Assembly: GCA_027257055.1 (NCBI GenBank)
Contig: JAPVLO010000618.1
Coordinates: forward strand, 62,001 to 126,000
Direction of reading: 5' to 3'
Origin: Cephalopachus bancanus
Taxonomy: Eukaryota; Chordata; Mammalia; Primates; Tarsiidae
Length of the DNA stretch: 64,000 bases
Made by a program: the position numbers and the translations under genes. The notes below the pieces were generated by a model, which did no database searches, was not told the origin of the DNA, and saw nothing but the letters and a program-made list of their open reading frames with translations. The stretch's first letter is position 1; every line of letters starts with the position of its first letter. Shown here piece after piece: positions 26,690 through 41,962 of the stretch.

Positions 26690-28015
<1,326 letters not shown>

Positions 28016-28080
28016 ATCGTTCTTATTTATTTATTTATTTTTGTCTCCACACATTTGGGTGGTGGTTTCCATCTTCTAGA

Positions 28081-28608
28081 GGCTTCACTGTTATCAGAGT
28101 ATAAGTCTGTCTCATAGTGAACCTTCAGTGTGGATGAGGTGTTCTTAGGTTATTTCACAACTTGATACTTTTTATGGATGAGTCAGGTTTCCTTTCCAAA
28201 GAAACAGCTCAATTAGAATGGATAAGAGAGTGAAATTAAGTGGACAAAGAAGGGAACTTCAGCTGCTGTCCTGTCTTACAAAAGGCATTGCTTTGTCATG
28301 CAGTTATTTTTTTCTCTGGAAAGTGAAGCATTGTTGAGATGGTCAGAAGTGATCAATTGCAGATGTGATTCATGACCCTTGACCTATGATATAGGGCTTT
28401 ACAAAAAGTTGCTCTTTCTCCTTTTGTTTTGAGCTCTGGCTTTTGAAATTTTCCAAATCCTCATCGTTAAGTCTTCTTCTCGGTCGAGCCCTTGATCACT
28501 GATGTTTTCTCTGCCTCATTTTGGCTGGAGCCTTTCTTTCCCAAAAAATAATGCAAAGACTTAGGAATAGGTGCCCATCAGGGTTGTCTTCCTTGCTATT
28601 GTGGTCTT
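28081..28608 (-). other. Unidentified stretch with coding-like peptides on the minus strand
   Basis: Between the HMGN1 pseudogene and an Alu. On the minus strand short stop-free pieces read like eroded coding sequence: VHYETDLYSDNSEASRRWKP near 28040-28130 and RRLNDEDLENFKSQSSKQKE near 28410-28480. They are in different frames and separated by stops. I do not recognise a parent gene. It could equally be chance. Confidence 0.25.
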
Positions 28609-28916
28609 ATTTACTTTTTTTTTTTTTTTTTGAGTTGGAGTCTCACTCTGTCGCCCAGGCTGGAGTGCAGCAGCACGCTCACAGCCACCACCCCAGCTTT
28701 GACCTGCTGGGTTCAGGTGTTCCTTCTGCTTCAGCCTTCCAAGTAGCAGGAACTACAGGCGTGCACTACCACGCCCAGCTAATCTTTAAACTTTACTGTA
28801 GAGATGAGGTCTCGCCAAGTTGCCCAAGATGTTCTTGAACCCATGCGCTCAGGCAATCCCTTCATCTCAGCCCCCCAAAGTACTGGGATTACAGGCTTGA
28901 ACCACTGCACCCGGAC
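28609..28916 (-). mobile_element. Alu, intermediate lineage
   Basis: Dimer with 'gtctcgccaagttgccca', directly followed by a second Alu. Confidence 0.92.
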
Positions 28917-29304
<388 letters not shown>

Positions 29305-29364
29305 TAGGCCCCTACTGCCTGCAGGACAGCATCCAGATTCCGACTTCAGGGCAGGACCCTTGTC

Positions 29365-29447
29365 TCCTCTGTACTTGCCTCTGTACTTGCTCCTGTACTC
29401 CTCTGTACTTGCCTCTGTACTTGCCCCTGTACTCCTCTGTACTTGCC
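29365..29447. repeat. 34-bp minisatellite
   Basis: Two complete 34-base units (29365-29398 and 29399-29432, one base different) plus a partial third. Each is built from shorter 'ctctgtacttgc' pieces. Confidence 0.92.
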
Positions 29448-30857
29448 ACACAGGGACATGCTTCACCCTCAGACATGCCTTGGGCCTCCTGCCTCTGCCC
29501 TTCTTCATGGGTTAACTTGTGTGGAATGTCCTCCCAGCCTTTTTGAGTTGCTGTCTCTGTTCTGGAGGCTATCTCGCCTCCACCCTGAGACAGAGGTGCA
29601 TACTGCCCCCCCCCCCGTACTCCTTTCAGTGTGAGCCTGGTCCCCTCTGGAATCAGAATGCCTTCACCTTCGTGGGTCTTCATCCTGGATCATCTGTTCA
29701 ATGAAGTATGAAAAACTGTGTTCCAAAAAAGACTTTCATTAACTGTTGGTTTTTTTCCCCTGCGTTTCTAGAGAAAACATCTCCATGAAAACAATGAGGC
29801 ATTCTGTGTGTTGGGGGACATTTGACTCTTAATTGGGGCCTAGGAGTGATTTTCCATACAGAATACTGATTAATAACAAAGAGGAAAATACTTGGCCTGG
29901 CATGTGAACTTGGTGCTTTTGGTATGTGAGCACCCACAGGGTGACACCTGGGACCAGCTTTGGCATGGGTGTGAGATGATTTGACTTCCTTGCTTTTTGC
30001 AGAGGGACTTTTCAGAGACCAAAGATCTTCCCTAACTGCTGCAGGACAGAAATGCCCTCTTTGTGGCCCTAGCATTCTGCAGACATTAGGCGATTGTGAC
30101 GAATAGCTACAATGCCAGGCACTGTGTTACCTTATGGACACAAGACTATGACAAAATGAGCATCGTGTGTGATAGTGTCATGTGTGCTGCACTTGAGGGG
30201 TGCTGGCAGTTCCACTTGTCATCTGTGAGAACCAGTGCCAGCTTCAGCTTTATCGTTCCCCAGGTCCAAGCCTAATTAATTAATTCCACCAAACTTTTCA
30301 AGTTTGGTGGGGTAAGAGTATATAACATGGAGGTTTTCAGAGCTGCTGCTACTTTTCTGACTACATTCTCCACGAGTCCTATGCATATGTAGAGATACTT
30401 TCTCTGGGTGAGGAAGCCAAGGGGGAACAAAAAACGACTTTATCTCCCAAACCCAAACACATTTTTGCTGGGAAATGTAGGTGGAGCATGGCGAGGAGAG
30501 GCAGCTGGGTGTTGTGGAATGCAGTCTTCCTCTCTGGAGGAGGAGCTTCAGGAGTCCTTGCAGAGAAGAAATAATACGATGTCATCCTTTGTAGTGAAGT
30601 CAGAATCAGTGACAGCACTTTGTGAGAGTCTGGCAGGACTTGTTTATACAAGCATTTGTGGGAATAAGACTGAAAAACCCACTGGGTCATGGCTGAGTCA
30701 GACACAGGTACTGTGTCACCCTGAGGAAGTGCTGCTTCAAAAGCTGTCCCAAGACACTGCAAGTCATTAGTCATCGTGGTTTTGCCTAAAGATTTTCTCA
30801 TAATACTTACATTAGAAGGTACTGTATTGTGGGTAGGACACAGTTTTCTCCCCCCAC

Positions 30858-30888
30858 CCCTACTCTCACACTCTCACTCTCACTCTTT
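30858..30888. repeat. CTCTCA-type simple repeat
   Basis: Pyrimidine-rich run 'actctcacactctcactctc' leading into an Alu scrap. Confidence 0.8.
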
Positions 30889-30930
30889 CTTTTGAGTTGG
30901 AGGTCTCACTCTGTCGCCCAGGCTGGAGTT
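30889..30930 (-). mobile_element. Alu 3'-end scrap
   Basis: Only about 40 bases, 'tttgagttggaggtctcact' to 'aggctggagtt', after a CTCTCA-rich run (30858-30888). Confidence 0.7.
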
Positions 30931-31838
30931 ATTTAGTCATGAGAGTATCTCTTTTGGGAGAAAGGAGTTATTATTTATTTTAAATGAAGCCAGTTGTAGA
31001 CAGTTTCAGTAAAAATTGTTAGGAGCTGATTCGTTATGTCTAACTTAAGTTTTGAATTGAACGATTTTTATATTAGACCTTTTTTCGTACATCTGTGACT
31101 GTAATTAGTAGCATCTGCATTGCAGGTAAACAATGTTATCTATTGCAAATACAAGGAAAAGAAAAGAGATCAGAACTCTTAGGGCCTGGAGTGTGCAGCC
31201 ATGGAAGAATCCTGTGCTCTTTGAACAGGGTAGAATTCCTGACATTCAGGAAAAGTTACTAAAGACCAGAAATCTCCATAAGAAAAGACCAGCTCCAGGA
31301 TGCCAGGAACTGCCTTGGAATCCCTGGGCCCTCAGAAGTCCATAACTTGCCCCCTTGTCCACACCCTTGTTTTCACCACCTTTCCCACCCTGCCTGGATG
31401 CCCTTATTTGGTTCAGAAAGGAATAAAAATGATCAGTCAGCTACATTACCACTTAGTCTTTCTAGCACCGCCATGCAGATAGTATGGGGAGATCATTCCA
31501 GCTCTAACACTTAGCAGTTAGTTACCTGACCACACAGATCCTTCCCTTCGTCTCCTGTCCATCCCCAAGGGGTGGCCTGGAACCAGAGCCCTTCCTTTGT
31601 GCAGAAACATGGAGGGGCGGGAATTTACTCCAGATCCCTAGGCCCCTACACAGCTACCTGCATGGCCCTTGGCCTACTGCTCAGGGCACACCAACACCTC
31701 TCCACATGGAATCATTATATTTTGCTATCCGTGACTGAGTGTGCAGTCTCAGGTGGTGGAAACTTACAACCTGTCTACTCTGACATTGAGATAAAATTGT
31801 CTAGACTTTTGAAACAGTTGACTGAATGAATTCCTTCA

Positions 31839-32131
31839 CCTTTTTTTTTTTTTGAGTCAGAGTCTCACCCAGGTTGGAGTGCAGTGGCATGATTACAGCT
31901 CACCACAGCCTCGACCTCATGGGCTTGGGTGATCCTCCCACCTCAGCCTCCCTAGTAGCTGGGACTACAGGAATGTGTTACCATGCCCAGCTAATTTTTT
32001 GATTTTTTTGTGGAGATGCATTCTTGCTATGTTGATCCATGCTGGTCTCCAATTCCCAAGCTCCAGTCATCCTTCCACCTCGGCTTCCCAAAGTACTGAG
32101 ATTATAGGCATGAGCCATCACACCTAGCCTG
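31839..32131 (-). mobile_element. AluJ-like
   Basis: Old dimer, diverged, with a small deletion in 'gagtctcacccaggttgg'. Confidence 0.88.
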
Positions 32132-32262
32132 CTTCATGCTTTTGGTAGGAGTGGACTTTTAATTTTGTTTATGGTGTCGACTTGCAAGGAATAATTGCTT
32201 TATTCATAAGAGTTCAGTTGTCCTCAGATCTAGGTGAAGATTTTAAGAAAATCTGCAGCTTA

Positions 32263-32540
32263 GGCCGGGCATAGTGGCTCAAGCCTATAATCCCAGCACT
32301 TTGGGAGACTGAGGCGAGAGAATTACCTGAGCCAAGGAGTTGGAGACCAGCCTGGCAACTTGGTGACACCTCATCTCTACAATAAGCTGGGCAAGGTAGT
32401 GCGCGCCTGTAGTTCCAGCTACTTGGTAAGCTGAGGCAGAAGGATCACCTGAGCCCAGCAGGTCAAGGCTGCGGTGACCATGAGCATGCCACTGCACTCC
32501 AGCCTGGGCGACATAGACTCCGACTCAAAAAAAGAAAAAA
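32263..32540 (+). mobile_element. Alu, intermediate lineage
   Basis: Flanked by aaatctgcagctt (32250-32262 and 32540-32552). The middle A-rich linker is missing ('ctctacaataagctgggc'). Confidence 0.93.
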
Positions 32541-32767
32541 AATCTGCAGCTTCACAACTGAGGCACCATTGGTTGTGACCTTGCTTTCTCCCTTCAGAGG
32601 AAGGTGCTGGTTCGCTTTGTGCTGACTTTGGGCAGTTATTCTTGTTTGGCCGTGGCATACAGTGGGGCAGCAGTGAAGTCACAAACTATATACTGATGTG
32701 CCCATAACCAGTACTTTTTCCCCCACTGGTTTTTGTAGCAGTTTTTGTAAAGTTTTTTCATATAAAA

Positions 32768-32958
32768 CAGGGCTTGGCAAACCATTTTTGTAACAAGCCA
32801 AGTAGTAAATATTTTTGGCTTTGTGGGCCAAGCTACTCTATTCTGCCCTGTAGCAGTATGTAAATGAATGGGCGTGGCTGTATTCCAGTGAAACTTTACC
32901 AAAACATGAAAAGGCAGCTGACTGATTTTGACTCATTGGCCAGTTTGCCAACCACTAG
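32768..32958 (+). mobile_element. hAT-type miniature DNA element
   Basis: It starts cagggcttggcaaacc and ends with the inverted counterpart gtttgccaaccactag. Inside are 'agtaaatatttttggctttg' and 'aatgggcgtggctgtattcc', the same family as the copies at 7680 and 54032. It carries no coding frame. Confidence 0.75.
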
Positions 32959-33040
32959 TGCAGAAAATAGACACGTCAACTGGGGTTAGTTACTGCTGGG
33001 TTGGATTACTACCATATAGGAATTAAAAATCAGGGGTTCA

Positions 33041-33350
33041 CTGGGCGCGGTGCCTCACGCCTATAATCCCAGCACTTTGGGAGGCGGAGGCGAGAGGGTT
33101 GCCTGAGTCCATGGGTTTGGGGTTCGAGGCCAGGCTGGGCAACATGGTGAGACCTCGTCTCTACAATAAATCAAAAAATTAGGTGGGTGTGATAGTGAAC
33201 ACCTGTGGTTCTAGCTACTTGGAAGGCTGAGGCAGAAGGATCACCTAAGCCCAGCAGGTCGAGGCTGTAGTGGCCGTGAGTGTGCCATTGTACTCCAACC
33301 TGGGTATAGTGAGACTCTGACTCAAAAAAGAAAAAAACCCCAAAAAACAA
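33041..33350 (+). mobile_element. Alu, intermediate lineage
   Basis: Starts gggcgcggtgcctcacgcct. It is inserted in or beside an L1 3' fragment. Confidence 0.9.
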
Positions 33351-33354
33351 AAGC

Positions 33355-33622
33355 GAAATGAAGTATTGATACAGGCTACAATGTGGATGAACTTTGAAAG
33401 CATCGTGCTCAGTGAAAGAAGCCAGACATAAAGGCCGTGTGTGTTGTATGACTCCATTTATGTGAACTGTCTAGAACAGACAAATCTGTAAACACAAACA
33501 CTGGTGCTTGCCAGGGCTGGGGGGATTGGAAAAGGACTGGTCAGGAGCACAAGGTTTCTTTCAGGGTTAGGGGAAATGCTCTCACATTGATGGTGATGAT
33601 GGCTGTACAGTTCTGTAAATAT
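33355..33622 (+). mobile_element. L1 3' fragment, sense orientation
   Basis: 'gatacaggctacaatgtgga', 'gtgaaagaagccagacataa', 'gtatgactccatttatgtga', 'cttgccagggctggggggat' show the same L1ME-type segment as 22575-22925. It lies directly after the Alu at 33041. Confidence 0.72.
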
Positions 33623-34156
33623 ACAAAAAGCCACGCAGTTGCAGATTTTGTTTTTCTCTTTTAAAGATGTGGGGTACAATTCAGGATTAGGTATACAAGT
33701 GGTCATCATACAGGTAACATTTGGACCACCCTTTGTTCCCTATTTCTCCTGGTTTGAGATCAGGTACCCTCAGTTGTAGATTTTCTATGAGTGAATGTAT
33801 GGCATTCCAGTGATGTCTCAATAATATAACTGTTAACAAAAGCAATCAAAGTAGGTCCAAGATCAATGTATGAGGGAAAATTTGTAAATAATAAAAATGA
33901 TCCAAAATTAGTTTGAATAAGGGAAATCCAGAAGATGAACATGTTTGGATTCCATATTTTCAGTTGTATGTTTCTGAGCATCGCTGTTCCCTTGGTGAAT
34001 AGCAGCCTTGAGAAGGCAGACCAGGGTGAGGGATGGGTGAAAGAAGCCACATGTTAGTACATCCCTGGGCCCCCAAGCTGGACTAAGGTCAGCCTCTGGG
34101 CCCTGGTCATGCCGAGCATGTGGTCTCCCTGGCTGCATTCTGGGGACTTGTTTTGA

Positions 34157-34363
<207 letters not shown>

Positions 34364-35457
34364 TAAGATCCTGTGCATCCTCCCACATTTTCCAAGACAA
34401 ACAGAAGTGAGTAGCACATCAAAACAAGAAACCTGGTTGTCCCACCTGGACCACTGCAGAGATTTCACTTTGGACTTCAGTCCTGTGTGTGCAGGCACTT
34501 AGAACTGTATCTCTGGGCCAAACCTGAACCCAGCATCCAAAGTCGAAAAGGTTCCTTATTGATTACTACTGATTGATAAAAGCTTTGCTGTATTAAGTGA
34601 ATTTGAATACTCGTATCTTTTCTTTGGTAATATGTAGATGATTTTCTTGACTGACAGAAATTATGCTCCCAATGACGTGATATGTTGTTGCCTGCTGTTT
34701 ACACAAGGTGGCAGGCTACTGTGTTTTCAGTTTTCATGCTAGGAGAGTGTGCCTGTCACATAGACTAAAATATCAGCTTCCAGATGTTTCTTGTGTTGTG
34801 CTGAGATGAGGACAGCAGGCCACCCGTTCCTATCCATTGAACTGTCGGTGGGAGCTTGGGTGGTTTTAAGAAGTTAGAAGGTGACCTAAGGACATGACGT
34901 TTTGTATACAGGAATATATAGGAACTACAATAATACTCCTGCATACCACAAGAGTGTTTGTGATTTGTGTTTTCAAATATAAGTAATTTTCTACATTGGT
35001 TTTATAGTTGGCTAATTAACAGTGAAGTGTTTACATGAACTTTTTGGCAAAATTAGTGAATTCTTTCAAAGATTGACTGTAAATTTTAATAAATAAATTG
35101 GCACAAATATTTATTTTAGTTTTTAGTGCAAACTTGAAGACATCTTCCCACAGGACTTTTGGTGGGGGGGGGGTGTGGAAGAGGAGATAGCATCCAAGGA
35201 GGAGGTTTAGAAATGAGGAAGGAAAGACATTTCTTCCCACATGAATTGAGCAACTCCATTTCTAAGTGGTGTGTGCTGTTCTCAAACACCCTCTTTAACA
35301 ACTCCTTGTAAGTCAGAAAGTGAAATATCTGAGTGGAGGCTTCTGAGTCACTTGGGAGAATGGGGCATGAGAGGCACTACGATGTTATGTAGTGATTCTT
35401 TTGTGGTCCCCTTGGGAGCTCTCTCAATGCAGCAGCTTTGTCCTTAATACTTTACTT

Positions 35458-35771
<314 letters not shown>

Positions 35772-36177
35772 TGGCTTTATTCTTACAAGAGTCAATGAAC
35801 TTGGTCAAGTGATGGCAATGTGAGGGAGGTGTATCCTGCAGAGGTGCAGGACAGGGCGTTAGCGACTGTCTCTGAGTATCACCACCTGGCCCCCAGGCTG
35901 ACTGCAAGGGTTCCTCTTCTGTCTCCTGTACTGCCTCGGTCTGGGCTGCCAGAGCCTCCCAATGACTACTAACTGTCTCTTCCATGAGGGAGATGCCAGC
36001 TCAGACAGCACAGTAGGCAAACTTTGTGTCACCAGGGCCTATCTGTGCGTGTTCATCCCTGGTGTGGGAGTTTTGGAGTCAGGAGGTGTGTGCATTGTGA
36101 ATGTGGATTGACGTTCCCAAATTTCTCAGCCTACTTGTTTTTCACATTGGTTTCTAGCTCAGGAATTAATTAATTAA

Positions 36178-36462
36178 TTTTTGAGATGGAGTCTCACTCT
36201 GTTGCCCAGGCCGTGCAGTGGCACGCTCACGGCCACCATAGCTTCTACCTGCTGGGCTCAGGCGATCCTTCCACCTCAGCCTTCCAAGTAGCTGGAACTG
36301 CAGACACACACCACCAAGCTCAGCTAATTTTTTTTATTTATTGTAGAGATGAGGTCTCACCAAGTTGCCCAGGCTAGTCTCGAACCCATGGGCTCAGGCA
36401 ATCATCTCACCTTGGCTTCCCAAAGTGCTGGGATTATAGGCATGAGCCATTGCGCCCAGTCT
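36178..36462 (-). mobile_element. Alu, intermediate lineage
   Basis: Preceded by (AATT)n. Left arm has 'gtctcaccaagttgcccagg'. Confidence 0.92.
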
Positions 36463-36912
36463 AGCATAGGGAATTTAGAGTTTGTTTTTACTCTGTGAGT
36501 GTGATAAGTGAAATATGGTTTTATTATTTAAATGTGCATTTCTGTAATTATGAGAGTGAAGTCGGGCATCCTCCCACATGTTTAGAAGGATGATGCGTGT
36601 ATAATTCTTTTTTTGAACTAGAAGTACATATTTAGCGATATAGATAGACATGTTGAAATCTGTTCAAAGGAAAGCCGTCATGCCACATGAGAACTGGTTG
36701 ATAGGAGGAAGGGGAGAGGGCGTTAGAGCACCTGCCAGCCGATTTAGCTGAGTAGGACTTAAAAGACTCTTGGGAAGAGGGATTAAACTTTTGCCCTGAA
36801 GGATCAACGGGCGCCACTGTGGAGAATCTTTATTTTATGTTCCACAGACTCGTTTCCTTTACATGAGGAGTGCACAGAATGGTTATGTCATTTAGATAGA
36901 ATTTAATATTTT

Positions 36913-37066
36913 TTTTTTTTTTGAGTTGGAGTCTCACTCTGTCACCCAGACTGGAGTGCAGTGACCGCTCCTGGCCACTGCAGCCTCGACCTGCTGGGTT
37001 CCGGCAATCCTTCTGCCTCGGCCCTCCAAGCAGCCGGAGCTACAGGCACGCGCTACCACACCCGGC
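36913..37066 (-). mobile_element. Right-arm-only Alu insertion
   Basis: On the minus strand the element starts agccgggtgtggtagcgcgt, exactly at the right monomer, and ends in poly(A). It is flanked by the exact duplication tagaatttaatatttt (36897-36912 and 37067-37082). Confidence 0.94.
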
Positions 37067-37387
37067 TAGAATTTAATATTTTAATATGTACAAGTGGATA
37101 TAAAAACAAGCAAAGCAGTTTATGCAGTTAATTTTATTTTCAAATACACTTTTAATAACCGTTAGGGAAAAACCCTGAAAACTGTTTTTCATCTGTTCTC
37201 ATGCCACCACCACAGAAGACTTCTAGGACCAGATGTGTACACAATAAGGACGTCTAAAACTCCAGCTAACTTTATATGGTTTTCCTTATGACAAAAGCAC
37301 CACGTGTTTTTCAAATTGTTCTTCTTACAGCCAGAACATGTATTCTTCTCTATCTAAATTTAAATCTCTATTTAAATCTATTTAAAT

Positions 37388-37505
37388 CTCCCCATCCTCC
37401 TCTTTCTTCATTCCTAGGCAACCACTAATCTGCCTTCTGTCCCTATGGATTAGTTTGCATTTCCTAGCATTTTATGTAGAGCTTCAAGATGGTGAGTATA
37501 CTCTT
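37388..37505 (-). mobile_element. L1 remnant
   Basis: 'ctaggcaaccactaatctgc' and 'ttctgtccctatggattagt' are the antisense of an old L1 3' region. Confidence 0.55.
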
Positions 37506-37540
37506 AAAAGTGGCTAGTTCACAAAAAAGATACTCTGTTG

Positions 37541-37833
<293 letters not shown>

Positions 37834-40079
37834 ACAACACCCTGCAAGTATTTCATAGACTGAGCCACAGAAATGTAAGTTTTCTCTACTGCCCTACTTA
37901 AAAGCATGACCAAATGGTAAATTAGGCTGCTCAACCCTGTTTGACATGATGCAGCTGCCTGCCCACCTTGGGCGCCCACAACACGGTGGGGAAAGGAAGT
38001 GTGTACATCACAGTGTAAAAGCTCAGGTGACTGTGGCTTGTTAAGCATCATTTGGATAGCGGTTCAGAGTACAAACTCCCCTCACAGTGACAGCTGCTAT
38101 GTCTCGTATTTCATAGGCTCGTTTTATCTTAGCGAGTGTGGTGACCAGGGCTCCAGGCTGCTGGGATAGGATTGCAGTGTCATCTCATTCAGTGTGCCTG
38201 GGTAGCACGGATCTTGTCATTGGGAAGCTGGCGCTGAGAAAGTGGTGCACCAGGAGACACCCGGATCACTATCTTTCCCAGACAAAGGAGACCCAGCACT
38301 TCCTCTCCCGGGCAGGCTGAGCAGGGAACAAAGAACTCGTGACAATCACCCCACCAAGTGCACAGATGTTCTCCTTTGTGATGCCCAGGCAGCATCCTCA
38401 GGCCCTGAGATATTAGGGTGGGGGTATGACTGCCCAGGAGTCAGATCAACTGTGGGGGAGTAAGAGGGGGGCTGAGAGTCCATCACGTTGCCTTGTCCTC
38501 CCCCTGGCTGACTTGCTGTTCTGTCTTTGCCTGGTCAAGGAAGTACCCCTTGCAGGAAAACTCAGGATGGACATGCAGCCTTTTATTGCTTGTGTGTGTC
38601 TCTCTGTCCAGTTTTCATCGGTGCTAGCTTCCTGGGTGCCATGGCCCACCCCAGAGATTCTACAGGGCAGGGCTAGAGTGGGTCCAGGTTCTGGGTTTTT
38701 CAGAGGGCCACAGGCTGTTGGGCAGCAGCGGTGGTTCTGCCACTTGCTGGCTTAAGCAGATGTGCTAGGAAAAGGTCAATACCAGAAATGGGGTAGCACT
38801 CTGGCATTCTTCTGATTGCCTTAGCCCAGAGGGGTTGCAAAGTGAGAAAGGAAGGTCTGCCCAATGCCCATGAGCTATGCTGGAGGGAGTGGGCCAGAGG
38901 GACCCAGAAGGGACGCAGCTCCTACCTCGACTGAGCCTGGCCTACATCCTTATGACTAAGGGCTACTGCAGTCACTATCTAGCTGTCCTCCTCTGTCACT
39001 GTGCATCTCTCAAAAATATGCATTAATAGCTCTGGGGATACAGTCATCCATTTTTCTCACTTCAGAGGCGAATTGCCAAAAATTCAACTTCTGAAAAGTA
39101 CCTATAATTTCAAACACCCTAGGGAAAATTTCTTTTAATACCACATCATAAATTATTGTCTAAAGCTTGTAATTACCCCTTTGGTCTTCTTTCCAAATAT
39201 ACATTGTATGTAACATTCATTTTATTTACAAGGAAGTATGCCTGCCACCTCATCATTGATCCTGCCCTGGGTGGTTTCTCTTGAACCTGCTATGTGTTAC
39301 AAGTAATTTTGTTGGGACCAAATCATCCATAGGGTTGACTCATATTATTTCCTGCCTCTTTGCTGTGGCTTTAAACACTCTTGGGAATCTAATTACATCC
39401 GCTAAGCTCGTTTTCAGGAGCAGATTAGCAGCAGAGGGGAGGTTTCTTGCAGCAGGCGGTAAGGGTTCACAAGACTGTGTGATGTGGTTACACATTGGAA
39501 GAAAGGAGGTATCATGTTGAATGACAGCACTCATGCTTGTTAGGAGCAAGTTTCTTGCAACATGCATCCCTTCTTGGATGTCACTAAGTTGTAGTGACTT
39601 CTGCTCCAAGCCAGCATTGTGCTGTGCTCCCCTCTGGAGCTGGCTCCTTGGAGCTGTCCTTGAGCAGGTGGCCCTGCGGCCCCAACATTGATTAGCACAG
39701 GTGTTCTGGGATCAGCTACTTGTGATGGTGTGGCAGGAGTAAGGGGCCCAGCTAAGACATCAACAGGTTGCCCCCATCCCTGTTTCTCCCTCTTCCCCAC
39801 TCTCCCTGAGGTTTTCCTGGGGCAGAAACTGTGTGTGTGTGTTCAGATGGAGATTGTGCTCCCTAATGGGAGTACTGGAAGATGGCAGGTGAAACCCATG
39901 CTTTGAAGGGTGTCTGGTATCATTTGTCCATGGTACGGGAGTGGGAATTTCTATTCTGTGAACTTTTGGGGGCTTATGGCTGTTTGCTACTGTGCTTATT
40001 TTCTTGTTAAAGCAAAGGCAACCCTGGCTTGTTTGGGCTGTTTTTACTATTTGTTTGTTTGTTTTATTTATGAAGGATG

Positions 40080-40224
40080 GACGGTCAGGGTCTTGCTGTG
40101 TTGCCCAGACTTGAGTGTGGTGGCTATTCATAGGTGTGATGCAGCTTCGAACTCTTGGACTCAAGCAGTTCTCCTGCCTTAGCCTCCTGAGTAGCTTGGG
40201 ACTGCAGGCCACCACTCCCAGCTT
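40080..40224 (-). mobile_element. Alu monomer (FLAM-like)
   Basis: One arm, 'ggtcagggtcttgctgtgtt' to 'ggccaccactcccagctt'. Confidence 0.75.
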
Positions 40225-40710
40225 CTTGTTTTAATTAATTAAAGTCAGGAGAAAAAAGAAAGCCACATAGATCAGAATTGTTTTACTTTGGGGAAAGTTA
40301 CTTCTGTTTGGATTTAAACTTAGCCCATGGCTTAAGTAATTTAATCAGATGAATCTATAATTACATGACAGTTTTATTCTAAGTCAAATAGAGAATGGTA
40401 AAAAGTTAAGATTTTGCTTTTCATGTATTTCTTTACTGAGTGTCATGACGGAACTAGATCTTTATAAAGCATATAATGCATGCTGGTAGCCAAGGCATAC
40501 ATGTGATACTTATAAAATTTAGTTTGCAAACTGATAGTTTCTAATATAATAAGACATACAGATAATGTTTAGCTTATTTTTGTGTTTGACGTTTCCAGGT
40601 GAACTGTGACTACTGTGTAGTGAGTTTCACATGGTACAGGTTCATTTTGAGGTTTGAGGAATGGAGAAATTAATAATAGCATGAACATTGAAGTTAAAAT
40701 GACTTATTTT

Positions 40711-41005
40711 TTTTTTTTTTTTTTTTTTTTTGAGTTGGAGTCTCACTCTGTCGCCCAGACTGGAGTGCAGTGGCCGCTTCCGACCACCACAACCTCGACC
40801 TGCTGGGCTCCGGCGATCCTTCCGCCTCAGCCTTCCAAGTAGCTGGAATTACAGGCATGCGCTACCACGCCCGGCTGATTTTTTGATTTATTGTAGAGAT
40901 GAGGTCTCGCTGCCCAGGCGGGTCTCGAACCCGCGGGCTCAGGCAATTCACTCACCTCAGCCTCCCAAAGGCGCGGGATTACAGGCTGAGCCACCGAGCC
41001 CGGCT
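40711..41005 (-). mobile_element. Alu, youngest local lineage
   Basis: CpG-rich dimer with the 5-base deletion gtctcgctgcccagg. Exact duplication atgacttatttttt on both sides. Almost the same sequence as the copies at 6087 and 6397. Confidence 0.96.
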
Positions 41006-41746
41006 ATGACTTATTTTTTAAAAGGAGCAGTTCTAATGAGATTGATCACATTGAAAGCCCTCAGCTTTAGGAGAAGTTTACCCATGCTGGTCAAATTCCC
41101 TATTTGCTACTGGATTGGTAAGAACAATGTTATGGTGAGACTTTGAGAGCACTCTCTGGGAGTGTACTCTCTTGAGACTTGAGAGCACAGGGACTCGGGG
41201 ACACACCTTAGTGTCTATCACCCAGGAGGAGGTGGCTGGCAAGAGGCAGCAGCCCAGCAAATACTCTGAGGCCACATGCTCGCATGCAGACCCCTTAATG
41301 GGCTTGGTGGGGGAGGCAGCCTGTGTGGCTTCTATCCGCTCAAGGGGCAGGTGAATGCAGCCTTTGCAGTCAAGAGGCCCTGTCAGCCCCACACAGAGCC
41401 CACAAGCAGGTCCCCCCTCTTTTTGTCTTGTCTTTGGCTGTAGTGGCACTGGCAGGCGTATACTCTCTGTGCTAGCTGCTTCGTCTAGATGGAAACAGAC
41501 ATGCTTTCGACTTGTTGCCAAGGGATAGGAGAGGTGGAGTTGGCAGAATCATGCACAGGTGGCACAGTCATGCACAGGTCATAAGGGCTAAGTAAATGTT
41601 GCTTCTTCTTAGAACTGTCTAGGAGTACGGCTACCACCAGTACTCCTCTGTTCCAAGGGGGGAATCTTGTGAAAAGAAGTACCTGATATAGCCCTGGTCT
41701 TTTCTAGAAAGTAAGGGGCACAATTGACCATTGAAGAAAGCATGTG

Positions 41747-41782
41747 TTTTTTTTTGTTGTTGTTGCTGTTGTTGTTGTTTTA
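41747..41782. repeat. (TTG)n microsatellite
   Basis: T-run followed by TTG triplets with one interruption. Confidence 0.88.
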
Positions 41783-41962
41783 GGATCGCCTGCTTTATTC
41801 ACACACACAAACAAATACTAATGAAAACAACTTTATCCCATGCCTCCCTCCCGCGCAGACACACTCTACTCCCACCCTCAACTACAAGAGACTTTCCTAT
41901 GGCTTGGCCACCTCAAGGTACTTTTAGAGCCAGATCCTCATAAAAGCCGTTTAGAATAGGTG

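Noticed and set aside
29365..29447. Possible CRISPR-like array
   Set aside because: Units are contiguous without spacers, and this is a primate genome; it is a minisatellite.
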